From: Urophycis tenuis
Lineage: Eukaryota; Chordata; Actinopteri; Gadiformes; Phycidae
Direction of reading: 5' to 3'
Length of the DNA: 64,000 nt
Assembly (NCBI GenBank): GCA_036785325.1
Contig: JAXIVH010000006.1
Location: 112,001-176,000 of the forward strand
The first letter of the stretch is position 1. The number at the start of each line of letters is the position of its first letter. This document shows positions 1 through 13,253 of the stretch, piece after piece. Both the position numbers and the translations under genes were made by a program. The notes beneath the pieces are model-generated. The model saw nothing but the letters and a program-made list of their open reading frames with translations. It was not told where the DNA came from and did no database searches.

Positions 1-2778
1 AAATAAAAAAATAAAAAAATCATAACAGACCCCCCCCCCCCCCCATCACTGAGCCAGGATTGGAAATTTCTAGCCACCCCGGGTGTGGGCTTTATAAAAA
101 TAAAAAATAAATCATAACAGAACCCCCCCCCCCCCATCACAGAGACAGGATTGGAAATTTCTAGCCACCCCGGGAGTGGGCATTTAAAAAAAATAATAAA
201 ATAAATAAAAAAAAATTATAACAGACCCCGCCCCCCCCCCATCATTGAGCCAGGATTGGAAATTTCTAGCCACCCCGGGTGTGGGCTTTATAAAAAAAAA
301 AAAAAAAAACATTTATAACAGACCCCCCCCCATTAATGAGCCAGGATTGGGAATTTCTAGCCACCCTGGGTGTGGGCTTTATAAAAAAAAAAATTAAAAA
401 AAAAAAATCATAAGACCCCACCCCCATTACTGAGCCAGGATTGGAAATGTCTAGCCACCCCTGGTGTGGGCTTTATAAAAAAAAAATAATAATAAAAAAA
501 AAAATAATAACAGACTCTTCCCATTCCTGAGCCAGGATTGGTAATGTCTAGCCACCCCGGGTGTGGGCTTAATAAAAAATAAAAAAAAATAAAAATCATA
601 ATAGACCCCCCCCCCCCCCCCATCACTGAGGCAGGATTGGACATTTCTAGCCACCCCGGGTGTGGGCTTTATGAAAAAAATAATAAAATAAAATAAAATA
701 AAAAATAAAAAAATAAAAATTCATAACAGACCCCCCCCCCCCCCCCCCCCATCCCTGAGTCAGGATTGGAAATTTCTAGCCACCCCGGGTGTGGGCTTTA
801 TAAAAAAAATAAAAAAATAAAAAAATCATAACAGACCCCCCCCCCCCCATCACTGAGCCAGGATTGGAAATTTCTAGCCACCCCGGGTGTGGGCTTTATA
901 AAAATAAAAATAAAATCATAACAGAACCCCCCCCCCCCCATCACAGAGACAGGATTGGAAATTTCTAGCCACCCCGGGGGTGGGCATTTAAAAAAAATAA
1001 TAAAATAAATTAAAAAAAATTATAACAGACCCCGCCCCCCCCCCCATCATTGAGCCAGGATTGGAAATTTCTAGCCACCCCGGGTGTGGGCTTTATAAAA
1101 AAAAAAAAAAAAAACAATTATAACAGACCCCCCCCCATTAATTAGCCAGGATTGGGAATTTCTAGCCACCCTGCGTGTGGGCTTTATAAAAAATAAAAAA
1201 AATAAAAAAAATCATAAGACCCCACCCCCATTACTGAGCCAGGATTGGACATTTCTAGCCACCCCGGGTGTGGGCTTTATAAAAAAAAAAAAAAAAAAAA
1301 AAAAATCATAACAAACCCCCCCCCCCATTACTGAGCCAGGATTGGAAATTTCTAGCCACCCCGGGTGTGGGCTTTATAAAAATAAACATAAAAATAAAAA
1401 TAAAAATTCATAACAGATCCCACCCCCCCATTACTGAGCCAGGATTGGAAAATTCTAGCCACCCCGGGTGTGGGCTTTATAAAAAAAAAAAAAAGAAAAA
1501 AAAAAAAGGAAAAAAAAATTCATAACAGACCCCCCCCCCCCCATTACTGAGCCAGGATTGGAAATTTCTAACCACCCCAGGTGTGGGCTTTATAAAAAAA
1601 AATAATAATAAAAAAAAAATAATAATAACAGACCCCTCCCCCCATTACTGAGCCAGGATTGGAAATGTCTACCCACCCCGGGTGTGGGCTTTATAAATAA
1701 AAAAAAAGAAAAGAAAAAAAATCATAACAACCCCCCCCCCCCCCCATTACTGAGCCAAGATTGGAAAGTTCTAGCCGCCCCGGGTGTGGGCTTTATAAAA
1801 ATAAAAAATAAAAAAAAATAAAAAATCTAAACAGACCCTCCCCACTCCCCCCCCCCCCCCCCCCCCCATTACTGAGCCAGGGTTTGAAATTTTTTAGCCA
1901 CCCCGGTCTGGGCTTTATTTAAAAAAAAACAACAATAATAAATAAAAATAAAAATTCATAATAGACCCCCCCCCCCCCATTGCTGAGCCAGGATTAGAAA
2001 TGTCTAGCCACCCCGGGTGTGGGCTTTATAAAATAAAAAAAATAAAAAAAATTCATAAAAGACCCGCCCCCCCATTACTGAGCCAGGATTGGAAAGTTCT
2101 AGCCACCCCGGGAGTGGGCTTTATTAAAAAAATAATAATAATTAAAAAAAAATTCATAACAGACCCCCCCCCCCCCCCCCCCCATTACTGAGCCAGGATT
2201 GGAAATTTCTAGCCACCCCGGGTGTGGGCTTTATAAAAAATAAAAAATAAAAAAATAAAAAATTCATAACAGACCCCCCCCCCCCCATTACTGAGCCAGG
2301 ATTGGAGATTTCTAGCCACCCCGGGTGTGGGCTTTATAAAAAAAAAGTAAATAAAAAAAAAAAAAAAAATTCATAACAGACCCCCCCAATTCCTGAGCCA
2401 GGATTCGAAATTTCTAGCAACCCCGGGTGTGGGCTTTATAACAAAAAAAACAACAACAAAAAAAAAATCATAACAGACCCCCCCCCCCCATTACTGAGCC
2501 AGGGTTTGAAATTTTTTAGCCACCCCGGTCTGGGCTTTATTTAAAAAAAAAACAATAATAAATAAAAATAAAAATTCATAATAGACCCCCCCCCCATTGC
2601 TGAGCCAGGATTGGAAATGTGTAGCCACCCCGGGTGTGGGCTTTATAAAAAGTTCTAGCCACCCCAGGTGTGGGCTTTATTAAAAAAATAATAATAATTA
2701 AAAAAAAATTCATAACACACCCCCCCCCCCCATTACTGAGCCAGGATTGGAAATTTCTAGCCACCCCGGGTTTGGGCT

Positions 2779-2814
<36 letters not shown>

Positions 2815-3379
2815 ACAGACCCCCCCCCCCCCCCCCCCATTACTGAGCCAGGATTGGAAATTTCTAGCCACCCGGGTGTGGGCTTTATAAAAAAAAAGTA
2901 AATAAAAAAAAATAAAAAAATTCATAACAGACCCCCCCCCCCCCCCATTACTGAGCCAGGATTGGAAATTTCTAGCCACCCCGGGGGTGGGCTTTATAAA
3001 AAATAAAAAATGAAAAAAATTCATAAAAGACCCCTCCCACATTACTGAGCCAGGATTGGAAATTTCTAGCCACCACGGGTGTGGGCTTTATGAAAATAAA
3101 AAAATAAAAAATAAAAAATTCATAACAGACCCCCCCCCCCCCCCCATTAATGAGCCAGTATTGGAAATTTCTAGCCACCCCGGGGGTGGGCTTTATAAAA
3201 AATAAAAAAAAATCATAAAAGACCCCCCCCCCCCCATTACTGAGCCAGGATTGGAAATTTCTAGCCACCACGGGTCTGGGCTTTATTAAAAAATAAATAA
3301 ATAAATAAAAAAAATCATAACAGACCCCCCCCATTATTGAGCCAGGATTGGAAATTTCTAGCCACCGTGGGTGTGGGCT

Positions 3380-3410
<31 letters not shown>

Positions 3411-3997
3411 TTCATAACAGACCCCCCCCTCCCCGTAACTGAGCCAGGATTGGAAATTTCTAGCCACCCCGGGTGTGGGCTTTTTATAAAAAAAAAAATA
3501 AAAAAAATCATAACAGACCCCCCCCCCCCCCCCCCATTAATGAGCCAGGATTTGAAATTTCTAGCCACCCCGGGTGTGGGCGTTATAAAAAATAAAAAAA
3601 AATAAAATAAAATAAAATAAAAATTCATAACAGACCCCCCCATGACTGAGCCAGGATTGGAAATTTGTAGCCACTCCGGGTGTGGGCTTTATATTAAAAA
3701 TAAAATAATAATAAAAAAAAAAATCATAACAGACCCTCCCCCTCCCCATTACTTAGCGAGGATTGGAAATTTCTAGCCAACCCGGGTGTGGGCTTTATAA
3801 AAATAAACATAAAAATAAAAATAAAAATTCATAACAGACACCCCCCCATTACTGAGCCAGTATTGGAAATTTCTAGCCACCCCGGGTGTGGGCTTTATTA
3901 AAAAAAAAAAAAAAAAAAATCATAACAGACCCCCCCCCCCCCCCCCCCCCAGTACTTAGCCAGGATTGGAAATTTCTAGCCACCCCGGGTGTGGGCT

Positions 3998-4033
<36 letters not shown>

Positions 4034-5510
4034 ACAGACCCCCCCCCCCCCCCCCATTACTGAGCCAGGATTGGACATTTCTAGCCACCCCGGGTGTGGG
4101 CTTTATAAAAAAAAAAAAAAAAAATCATAACAGACCCCCCCCCATTACTGAGCCAGGATTGGAAATTTCTAGCCACCCCGGGGGTGGGCTTTATAAAAAA
4201 TAAAAAATAAAAAAATTCATAACAGACCCCTCCCCCATTACTGAGCCAGGATTGGAAATTTCTAGCCACCCCGGGTGTGGGCTTTATGAAAATAAAAAAA
4301 TAAAAAATAAAAAATTCATAACAGACCCCCCCCCCCCCATTACTGAGCCAGGATTGGAAATTTCTAGCCACCCCGGGGGTGGGCTTTATAAAAAATAAAA
4401 AAAAATCATAACAGACCCCCCCCCCCCCATTACTGAGCCAGGATTGGAAATTTCTATCCACCACGGGTCTGGGCTTTATTAAAAAATAAATAAATAAATA
4501 AAAAAAATCATAACAGACCCCCCCCATTATTGAGCCAGGATTGGAAATTTCTAGCCACCGTGGGTGTGGGCTTTATAAAAAAAAAAAAATAATAAAAAAA
4601 AAATTCATAACAGACCCCCCCCCTCCCCGTAACTGAGCCAGGATTGGATATTTCTAGCCACCCCGGGTGTGGGCTTTATATAAAAAAAAAATTAAAAAAA
4701 ATCATAACAGACCCCCCCCCCCCCCCCCCCCCATTAATGAGCCAGGATTTGAAATTTCTAGCCACCCCGGGTGTGGGCGTTATAAAAAATAAAAAATAAA
4801 AATAAAAAAATAAAATAAAAATTCATAACAGACCCCCCCCATGACTGAGCCAGGATTGGAAATTTGTAGCCACTCCGGGTGTGGGCTTTATATTAAAAAT
4901 AAAATAATAATAAAGAAAAAAATCATAACAGACCCTCCCCCTCCCCATTACTGAGCGAGGATTGGAAATTTCTAGCCAACCCGGGTGTGGGCTTTATAAA
5001 AATAAACATAAAAATAAAAATAAAAATTCATAACAGACACCCCCCCATTACTGAGCCAGTATTGGAAATTTCTAGCCAACCCGGGTGTGGGCTTTATTAA
5101 AAAAAAAAAAAAAAAAATCATAACAGACCCCCCCCCCCCCCCAGTACTTAGCCAGGATTGGAAATTTCTAGCCACCCCGGGTGTGGGCTTTATAAAAAAA
5201 ATTAAAAAAATAAAAAAAATTCATAACAGACCCCCCCCCCCCCCCCCATTACTGAGCCAGGATTGGACATTTCTAGCCACCCCGGGTGTGGGCTTTATAA
5301 AAAAAATAAAAAAAAATCATAACAGACCCCCCCCGCATTACTGAGCCAGGATTGGAAATTTCTAGCCACCCCGGGTGTGGGCTTTATAAAAAATAAAAAT
5401 AAAAATCATAACAGACCCCCCCCCGCATTACTGAGCCAGGATTGGAAATTTCTAGCCACCCCGGGTATGGGCTTTATATAAAAAAAAAATAAAAAAAAAA
5501 TCATAACAGA
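1..5510 (+). repeat. Satellite 1, type A tandem array
   Basis: About 60 head-to-tail monomers of roughly 80-105 bp. Each runs: TCATAACAGA, a poly-C tract of about 7-22 bases, ATTACTGAGCCAGG, ATTGGAAATTTCTAG, CCACCCCGGGTGTGGGC, TTTATAAA and a poly-A/AT tract. Length differs between monomers mainly in the two homopolymer tracts. The core CACCC-C-GGGTG is a small palindrome. Blocks of several monomers are themselves duplicated: about 804 bp apart near 138 and 942, about 620 bp apart near 1878 and 2500, and about 1193 bp apart at 2970-3330 versus 4080-4530. The array is cut by the left window edge. Open frames here only reflect the repeat and are not genes. Confidence 0.95.
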
Positions 5511-6277
5511 CCCCCCCATTACTGAGCTAGGATTGAAAATTTCTAGACACCGCCGGTGTCGGCTTTAAAAAAAAATAAAATAAAAAATTCATAACAGACC
5601 CCCCCATTACTGAGCTAGTATTGGACATTTCTAGACACCGCGGGTGTCGGCTTTAAAAAAAAAAAAAAAATAAAATAAAAAATTCATAACAGACCCCCCC
5701 ATTACTGAGCTAGAATTGGAAATTTCTAGACACCGCCGGTGTCGGCTTTAAAAAAAAAAAAAAAAAAAAAATTCATAACAGACCCCCCCATTACTGAGCT
5801 AGGATTGGACATTTCTAGACACCGCGGGTGTCGGCTTTAAAAAAATAAAATAAATTAAAAAAAAATTCATAACAGACCCCCCCATTACTGAGCTAGAATT
5901 GGAAATTTCTAGACACCGCGGGTGTCGGCTTTAAAGACAAAAAAAAAAAAAATCCATAACAGACCCCACCATTACTGAGCTAGAATTGGAAATTTCTAGA
6001 CACCGCGGGTGTCGGCTTTAAAGAAAAAAAAATAAAAATCCATAACAGACCCCACCGTTACTGAGCTAGGATTGGAAATTTCTAGACACCGCGGGTGTCG
6101 GCTTAAAAAATAAAAATAAAAATGCATAACAGACCCCCCCATTAGAGCTAGGATTGGAAATTTCTAGATACCGCGATTGTCGGGTTTAAAAAAAAAAAAA
6201 AAAAAAAAAATCATAACAGACCCCCCCCCCCATTACTGAGCTAGGATTGGAAATTTCTAGACACCGCGGGTGTCGGC
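5511..6277 (+). repeat. Satellite 1, type B block
   Basis: About nine monomers of about 75-95 bp in the same orientation as type A. Diagnostic changes are GAGCTAGG for GAGCCAGG, TCTAGACACCGCGGGTGTCGGC for the type A core, and CTTTAAAA for CTTTATAAA. The core GACACC-GCG-GGTGTC is a perfect inverted repeat with 6-base arms. The poly-C tract is shorter (about 7). The block ends at GGTGTCGGCT, where it meets a short GTCT run and the LINE. Confidence 0.93.
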
Positions 6278-6299
6278 TAACGTCTGTCTGTCTGTCTGT

Positions 6300-9200
6300 C
6301 TTGGCTGGTGTTGTTATGGTGGCGCGCACAGTCGCAGCGGCTCGGGGCTCCCCTTTACCTGTGCACCTTGTTGTACTTATGTCTTTATGCCTACTTGTGA
6401 CACTCCCATGTCACAGCAACCCTATCTACAGCCACCACGAACTGATACTCATCGGACTCAAGGCAAAAAGGGACATTACCAGCACTTTCACACGGACTCA
6501 CAACATCTCATCGGAGATAGCGAGACCACCGGGCGCCCCGTGGACTGTTATTGGGTCCAGCAGGTGCCGAAGGCGGCGCAGGGAGAGGAGGCAGAAGCGC
6601 GGATGCCGGGGAGGCCTGCTAGCTCGGCTAAGAAACCGACCGCACAGACCTCCACTACCATCAATCTTCCTGACAAACGCCAGATCCCTCGCAAACAAGA
6701 TGGATGAGCTGCAGTCACGTATCACCTTCGACAACTTCGTCCGCGAGTGCTGTCTGCTGATTGTCAGCGAATCCTGGCTGCGCCCGCATATCCCCGATGC
6801 TACAGTGGAGCTAGCAGGCCGCACCATTCACCGCCACGACCGGACCAGAGCCTCCGGTAAGACCATAGGAGGGGGACTCTGTGTGTATGTACTCCAGAAC
6901 TGGTGCTCGGACAGCAGAGTAATTGACACCTACTGCTCACCGGACCTAGAGGCCATATCTGTCCAGTGTCGGCCGTTCTACCTGCCACGGGAGATTACAG
7001 CAGCCATCATCACTGCTGTTTACATACCTCCCGATGCTAACGTTAGCATGGCACTCGGCCAGCTCCAGCTCATGGTCACTGAACAGCAGAGAGCTCATCC
7101 GGATGGCGTACAAATCATCGCCGGGGACTTTAATAAAGCAAACCTCAAGACTGTTCTCCCCAAATTCCATCAGCACGTCAAGTGTGCAACGAGGGGAAAA
7201 AACACACTGGACCATGTTTACTCAAACATAAAACATGCATACAGGGCGACCCCCCTCCCCCACCTTGGACAATCTGACCACCTCTCTCTGTTCCTCTTCC
7301 CAGCCTACACTCCCCTCAGAAGGCAAACCAAACCAGCCACCCGGACCATCAAAGCCTGGCCTGAAAATGCTCTTGCCCAGCTGCAGGACTGCTTTGCCTG
7401 CACAGAGTGGAGCATCTTTGAAGAACAGGACCTGGACACATACACCGAGTCTGTCCTCTTCTACATCAGGTGCTGTGCAGAACACGTCACGGAGGACAGA
7501 CGCATCCGGGTCTTTCCAAACAGGAAGCCCTGGATGACAAAAGAAGTCCAGACCCTGATCAGAGCTCAAAACTCGGCCTTCAGGACCGGCGACAGAGACC
7601 TTTACAGCACTGCCAGAGCTGACCTGAGGAGGGGCATCAAGCTGGCGAAGGACTCCTACAAGAGGAAAATAGAGGGACACCTGACGGACAACAACCCGCA
7701 TCAGATGTGGAGGGGTATCCGGGCTCTAACCTACAAAGGCCAGGCCCCTCCCACATCCTCCAGCAGCAGCAGCAGCTCACTGGCAGAGGAGCTGAACAGC
7801 TTCTTTGCCCGCTTCGAGACCACCACCAGTCACCTGCAGCCACTGCCTCCCCCCGGTTCCAGCACCCCACCCCTCTCTCTCTCTCCAGGAGCATGAGGTG
7901 AGAAAAAACCTGAGAGCAGTGAATCCCAGGAAAGCTGCTGGTCCTGACGGCATCCCCGGGGCGGTGATCAAAGCATGTGCTAACCAACTGGCAGGGATCC
8001 TCACCAGACTGTTCAACCTCTCCCTGTCACATGCCACCGTCCCCACATGCCTGAAGGCCTCCAGCATCATCCCCATTCCCAAGAAATCTACAATAGAATG
8101 CCTGAATGATTACAGACCCATTGCCCTGACGTCTGTAATCATGAAGTGCCTGGAGCGATCAGTCTCCCACCACCTCAGAGACTGTCTCCCTCCCTCCCTC
8201 GACCCCGACCAGTTTGCATACAGGGCAAACCGGTCTACGGAGGACGCCATCGCCCTGACACTCCACACAGCGCTGAGTCACCTGGAGAACAAGAAGAGCT
8301 ACGTGAGGATGCTCTTCGTGGACTACAGCTCGGCTTTCAACACCATCCTACCAGACATTCTTTTCTCCAAACTACTGGAATTACAGATCCCCCTCTCCAC
8401 CTGCAACTGGATCAAAAGCTTTCTGACGAGCCGCCCACAGTCTCCACAATCACACTCAGCACTGGCTCCCCTCAAGGCTGTGTTCTGAGCCCCCTGCTGT
8501 ACGCCCTGTACACCCACGACTGCTCTCAAGCCCACCCAACCAACCGCATCATAAAATATGCGGACGACACAACAGTGGTTGGGCTCATCTGCAACAACGA
8601 CGAGACAGCATACAGGGATGAAGTGCAGAAACTGTCATCCTGGTGCTCGGAAAATAACCTGACCCTGAATGTCCTGAAAACTAAAGAACTCATCATGGAC
8701 TTCAGGAGGATCAGACAGGACCACACCCCCCTCCTCATCAACGGAGAGCAAGTGGAGACTGTTACCACCTTCAGGTTTCTGGGCACCCACATCGCTGCAG
8801 ATCACACATGGACTCACAACACCGGGATGCTGATAAAGAAGGCTCAGCAGCGGCTACATTTCCTGCGTGTCCTTAAGAAGAACAATCTGGACACGAGGCT
8901 GCTGCTGGCCTTCTACCACTCATCAATTGAGAGCGTACTGATGTATTGTCTGGGCGTCTGGTACGCAGGCTCCACAGCCAAGGACAGGAAGGCAGTACAG
9001 AGGGTAATAAACACTGCTCAAAAGATCATCGGATGCCCTTTGCCCAGCCTGGAAGAAAACGCCACATCCTGCTGTCTCCGGAGAATCATGGCCATCACTA
9101 GAGACCCTTCACACCCGGCCCACCCTTTGTTTGATCTGTTGCCTTCGGGGAGACGCTACAGGTCAACAAAATCACACACAAACAGACTGACGAAGAGCTT

Positions 9201-9574
9201 CTTCCCCTGGGCCATCACAACTGCAAACAGCTGCGGATACACACACTGCCGCCCACCTGGACAATAACCAACCACCTACCTACCTCCTCCCACCGCCCCC
9301 CCCCCCCCCCCCCCTTCAGCACCTTGGACAGCTCCGGCCTCTGTGCCATGTCTGCACCTCATGGCCCAATGATGTGTGAAATGTTTACACCATTCTTTTA
9401 AATAGTGTAAATTATTTTATATTTATTCTGTTCATTTGCACTACAGTTACAGTATTTATTATTGCACTCCTTTTAATCCTTGTTTGTGTTTTTTTTGTTG
9501 TTTGTTGTGCACGGTAGCTCTGTGGGAGCGCTCCCCCTTAATTTCGTTGTACACTGTACAATGACAAATAAAAG

Positions 9575-9604
<30 letters not shown>
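6300..9604 (+). mobile_element. L2/Rex-like non-LTR retrotransposon (LINE), nearly full length
   Basis: A 3.3-kb LINE with an apurinic-type endonuclease and a reverse transcriptase. It is followed by a 3' UTR ending in ACAATGACAAATAAAAG and a (TCTA)n tail at 9573-9604, as is usual for L2-like elements of fish. The 5' side abuts a (GTCT)n run at 6283-6299 that resembles the GTCT run of satellite 2. The 3' side continues directly into TGTCGACAGCTCAACCC, which is satellite 2. The element therefore appears to have inserted in the GTCT stretch of a satellite 2 monomer at the satellite 1/2 border. A poly-C tract (9295-9314) lies in the 3' UTR. The clade call rests on motif memory, not on a tree. 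Confidence 0.85.
6316..9267 (+). pseudogene. LINE endonuclease/reverse transcriptase ORF, two frameshifts
   Basis: The product would nick target DNA and copy the LINE RNA in place. The first frame (6316-7895) holds a basic N-terminal stretch (RRRRRERRQKRGCRGG) and then the endonuclease, with NARSLANK, SESWL, GDFN and SDHLSL. A frame change falls near 7870-7895, in a CT-repeat stretch. The second frame (to about 8430) holds RKAAGPDGIPG, FAYRANRSTEDAI and reverse transcriptase motif A (VDYSSAFNTI). A second frame change falls near 8425-8440. The third frame (to 9267) holds STGSPQGCVLSPLL (motif B), YADDTTVVG (motif C, YADD intact) and a C-terminal tail with LLPSGRRYRS and KSFFPWAI. Catalytic residues are kept but the two breaks make it non-coding as it stands. 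The ATG at 6316 was chosen because the longer frame upstream runs into satellite DNA. Confidence 0.85.
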
Positions 9605-9605
<1 letters not shown>

Positions 9606-9607
9606 GT
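9573..9607 (+). repeat. (TCTA)n microsatellite at LINE 3' end
   Basis: About eight copies of TCTA follow AATAAAAG and pass straight into TGTCGAC of satellite 2. It may be the LINE tail, the target's own GTCT run, or both. Confidence 0.85.
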
Positions 9608-10389
9608 CGACAGCTCAACCCGACCACCAACACGTCGACATCTCGAGGGAATCGAACCGCCGCCGCCGGGTCGATGAGTGACCTTCTCCGTCCCCCGGCT
9701 CTAACCACTGAGACACAGTCAATCCTTGCCGTTGTTACAGAATTTTCGTCCCTATCTCAGTGCCGTAGCGGTTGCCAGTCATCTCCAAAAACAAAACAAA
9801 AAATCAGGCTAACGGGTCTGTCTGTCTGTCGAAACCTCAACCCGACCACCAACACGCCAACATCTTGAGGGAATCGAACCGCCGCCGCCGGGTCGGTGAG
9901 TGACCTTCTCTGTCCCCCGGCTCTAACCACTGAGCCACAGTGACTCCTTGCTGTCGTTACCGAATTTTCGTCCCTATCTCAGTGACGTAGTGGTTGCCAG
10001 TCATCTCCAAAAACAAAACAAAAAATCAGGCTAGCGGGTCTGTCTGTCGACACCTCAACCCGACCACCAACACTCCAACATCTCGAGAGAATCGAATCAC
10101 CGCCGTCGGGTCGGTGAGTGACCTTCTCCGTCCCCCGGCTCTACCCACTGAGCCACAGTCACTCCTTGCCGTTGTTACCGAATTTTCGTCCCTATCTCAG
10201 TGACGTAGTGGTTGCCAGTCATCTCCAAAAACAATACAAAAAATCAGGCTAACGGGTCTGTCTGTCGACACCTCAACCCGGCCACCAACACTGCAACATC
10301 TCGAGGGAATCAACCGCCGCCGCCGGGTCGCTGCGTGACCTTCTCCATCCCCCAATCGAACCACTGAGCCACAGTCACTCATTGCCGTT

Positions 10390-13200
10390 GTTACCGAATT
10401 TTCGTCCCTATCTCAGTGACATAGTGGTTGCCAGTCATCTCCAAAAACAAAACAAAAAATCAGGCTAATGGGTCTGTCTGTCTGTCGACAGCTCAACCCG
10501 ACCACCAACACTCCAACATCTCGAGGGAATCGAACCGCCGCCGTCGGGTCGGTGAGTGACCTTCTCCGTCCCCAGGCTCTAACCACTGAGCCACAGTCAC
10601 TCCTTGCCGTTGTTACCGAATTTTCGTCCCTATTTCAGTGACGTAGTGGTTGCCAGTCATCTCCAAAAACAAAAAAAAAAACAGGCTAACGGGTCTGTCT
10701 GTCGACACCTCAACCCGACCACCAACACTGCAACATCTAGAGGGAATCGAACCGCCGCCGTCGGGTCGGTGAGTGACCTTCTCCGTCCCCCGGCTCTAAC
10801 CACTGAGCCAGAGTCACTCCTTGCCGTTGTTACCGAATTTTCGTCCCTATCTCAGTGACGTAGTGGTTGCCAGTCATCTCCAAAAACAAAACAAAAATCA
10901 GGCTAACGGGTCTGTCGACACCTCAACCCCACCACCGACACTCCAACATCTCAAGGGAATCGAACCGCCGCCGCCGGGTCGGTGAGTGACCTTCTCCGTC
11001 CCCCGGCTCTAACCACTGAGCCACAGTCACTCCTTGCCCTTGTTACTGAATTTTCGTCCCTATCTCAGTGACGTAGTGGTTGCCAGTCATCTCCAAAAAC
11101 AAAACAAAAAATCAGGCTAAGGGGTCTGTCGACACCTCAACCCCACCACCAACAATCCAACATCTCAAGGGAATCGAACCGCCGCCGCCGGGTCGGTGAG
11201 TGACCTTCTCCGTCCCCCGGCTCTAACCACTGAGCCACAGTCACTCCTTGCCGTTGTTACCGAATTTTCGTCCCTATCTCAGTGACGTAGTGGTTGCCAG
11301 TCATCTCCAAAAACAAAACAAATAACGGGTCTGTCTCTCTGTCGACACCTCAACCCGACCACCAACACGTCGACATCCCGAGGGAATCGAACCGCCGCCG
11401 CCGGGTCGGTGAGTGACCTTCTCCGTCCCCCGGCTCTAACCACTGAGCCACAGTCACTCCTTGCCATTGTTACCGAATTTTCGTCCCTATCTCAGTGACA
11501 TAGTGGTTGCCAGTCATCTCCAAAAACAAAACAAAAAATCAGGCTAATGGGTCTGTCTGTCTGTCGACAGCTCAACCCGACCACCAACACTCCAACATCT
11601 CGAGGGAATCGAACCGCCGCCGTCGGGTCGGTGAGTGACCTTCTCCGTCCCCCGGCTCTAACCACTGAGCCACAGTCTCTCCTTGCCGTTGTTACCGAAT
11701 TTTCGTCCCTATTTCAGTGACGTAGTGGTTGCCAGTCATCTCCAAAAACAAAAACAAAAACAGGCTAACGGGTCTGTCTGTCGACACCTCAACCCGACCA
11801 CCAACACTGCAACATCTCGAGGGAATCGAACCGCCGCCGTCGGGTCGGTGAGTGACCTTCTCCGTCCCCCGGCTCTAACCACTGAGCCACAGTCACTCCT
11901 TGCCGTTGTTACCGAATTTTCGTCCCTATCTCAGTGACGTAGTGGTTGCCAGTCATCTCCAAAAACAAAACAAAAATCAGGCTAACGGGTCTGTCGACAC
12001 CTCAACCCCACCACCAACACTCCAACATCTCAAGGGAATCGAACCGCCGCCGCCGGGTCGGTGAGTGACCTTCTCCGTCCCCCGGCTCTAACCACTGAGC
12101 CACAGTCACTCCTTGCCCTTGTTACTGAATTTTCGTCCCTATCTCAGTGACGTAGTGGTTGCCAGTCATCTCCAAAAACAAAACAAAAAATCAGGCTAAG
12201 GGGTCTGTCGACACCTCAACCCCACCACCAACACTCCAACATCTCAAGGGAATCGAACCGCCGCCGCCGGGTCGGTGAGTGACCTTCTCCGTCCCCCGGC
12301 TCTAACCACTGAGCCACAGTCACTCCTTGCCGTTGTTACCGAATTTTCGTCCCTATCTCAGTGACGTAGTGGTTGCCAGTCATCTCCAAAAACAAAACAA
12401 GTAACGGGTCTGTCTCTCTGTCGACACCTCAACCCGACCACCAACACGTCGACATCCCGAGGGAATCGAACCGCCGCCGCCGGGTCGGTGAGTGACCTTC
12501 TCCGTCCCCCGGCTCTAACCACTGAGCCACAGTCACTCCTTGCCATTGTTACCGAATTTTCGTCCCTATCTCAGTGACATAGTGGTTGCCAGTCATCTCC
12601 AAAAACAAAACAAAAAATCAGGCTAATGGGTCTGTCTGTCGACAGCTCAACCCGACCACCAACACTCCAACATCTCGAGGGAATCGAACCGCCGCCGTCG
12701 GGTCGGTGAGTGACCTTCTCCGTCCCCCGGCTCTAACCACTGAGCCACAGTCACTCCTTGCCGTTGTTACCGAATTTTCGTCCCTATTTCAGTGACGTAG
12801 TGGTTGCCAGTCATCTCCAAAAACAAAAAAAAAAACAGGCTAACGGGTCTGTCTGTCGACACCTCACCCCGACCACCAACACTGCAACATCTCGAGGGAA
12901 TCGAACCGCCGCCGTCGGGTCGGTGAGTGACCTTCTCCGTCCCCCGGCTCTAACCACTGAGCCACAGTCAATCCTTGCCGTTGTTACCGAATTTTCCTCC
13001 CTATCTCAGTGACGTAGTGGTTGCCAGTCATCTCCAAAAACAAAACAAAAATCAGGCTAACGGGTCTGTCGACACCTCAACCCCACCACCAACACTCCAA
13101 CATATCAAGGGAATCGAACCGCCGCCGCGGTGAGTGACCTTCTCCGTCCCCCGGCTCTAACCACTGAGCCACAGTCACTCCTTGCCCTTGTTACTGAATT
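10390..13200 (-). repeat. Satellite 2 higher-order repeat, ~1079-bp period
   Basis: A five-monomer block recurs with nearly no change. The marker CAGGCTAATGGGTCTG occurs near 10461, 11540 and 12619, each 1079 bp apart. Neighbouring markers, such as the CTCAAGGGAATCG monomers and the GTAACGGGTCTGTCTCTCTG monomer, keep the same order. About two and a half copies are present. Confidence 0.85.
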
Positions 13201-13253
13201 TCCGTCCCTATCTCAGTGACGTAGTGGTTGCCAGTCATCTCCAAAAACAAAAC

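Noticed and set aside
408..5344. Many 60-150-codon open frames in the first 5.3 kb
   Set aside because: They repeat the same peptide on each monomer (KAHTRGG, ITDPPPPP) and depend on homopolymer length. They are satellite artefacts.
6247..6315. LINE protein starting at MEISRHRGCRL
   Set aside because: Those codons are satellite 1 and the GTCT run; the frame merely stays open across the junction.
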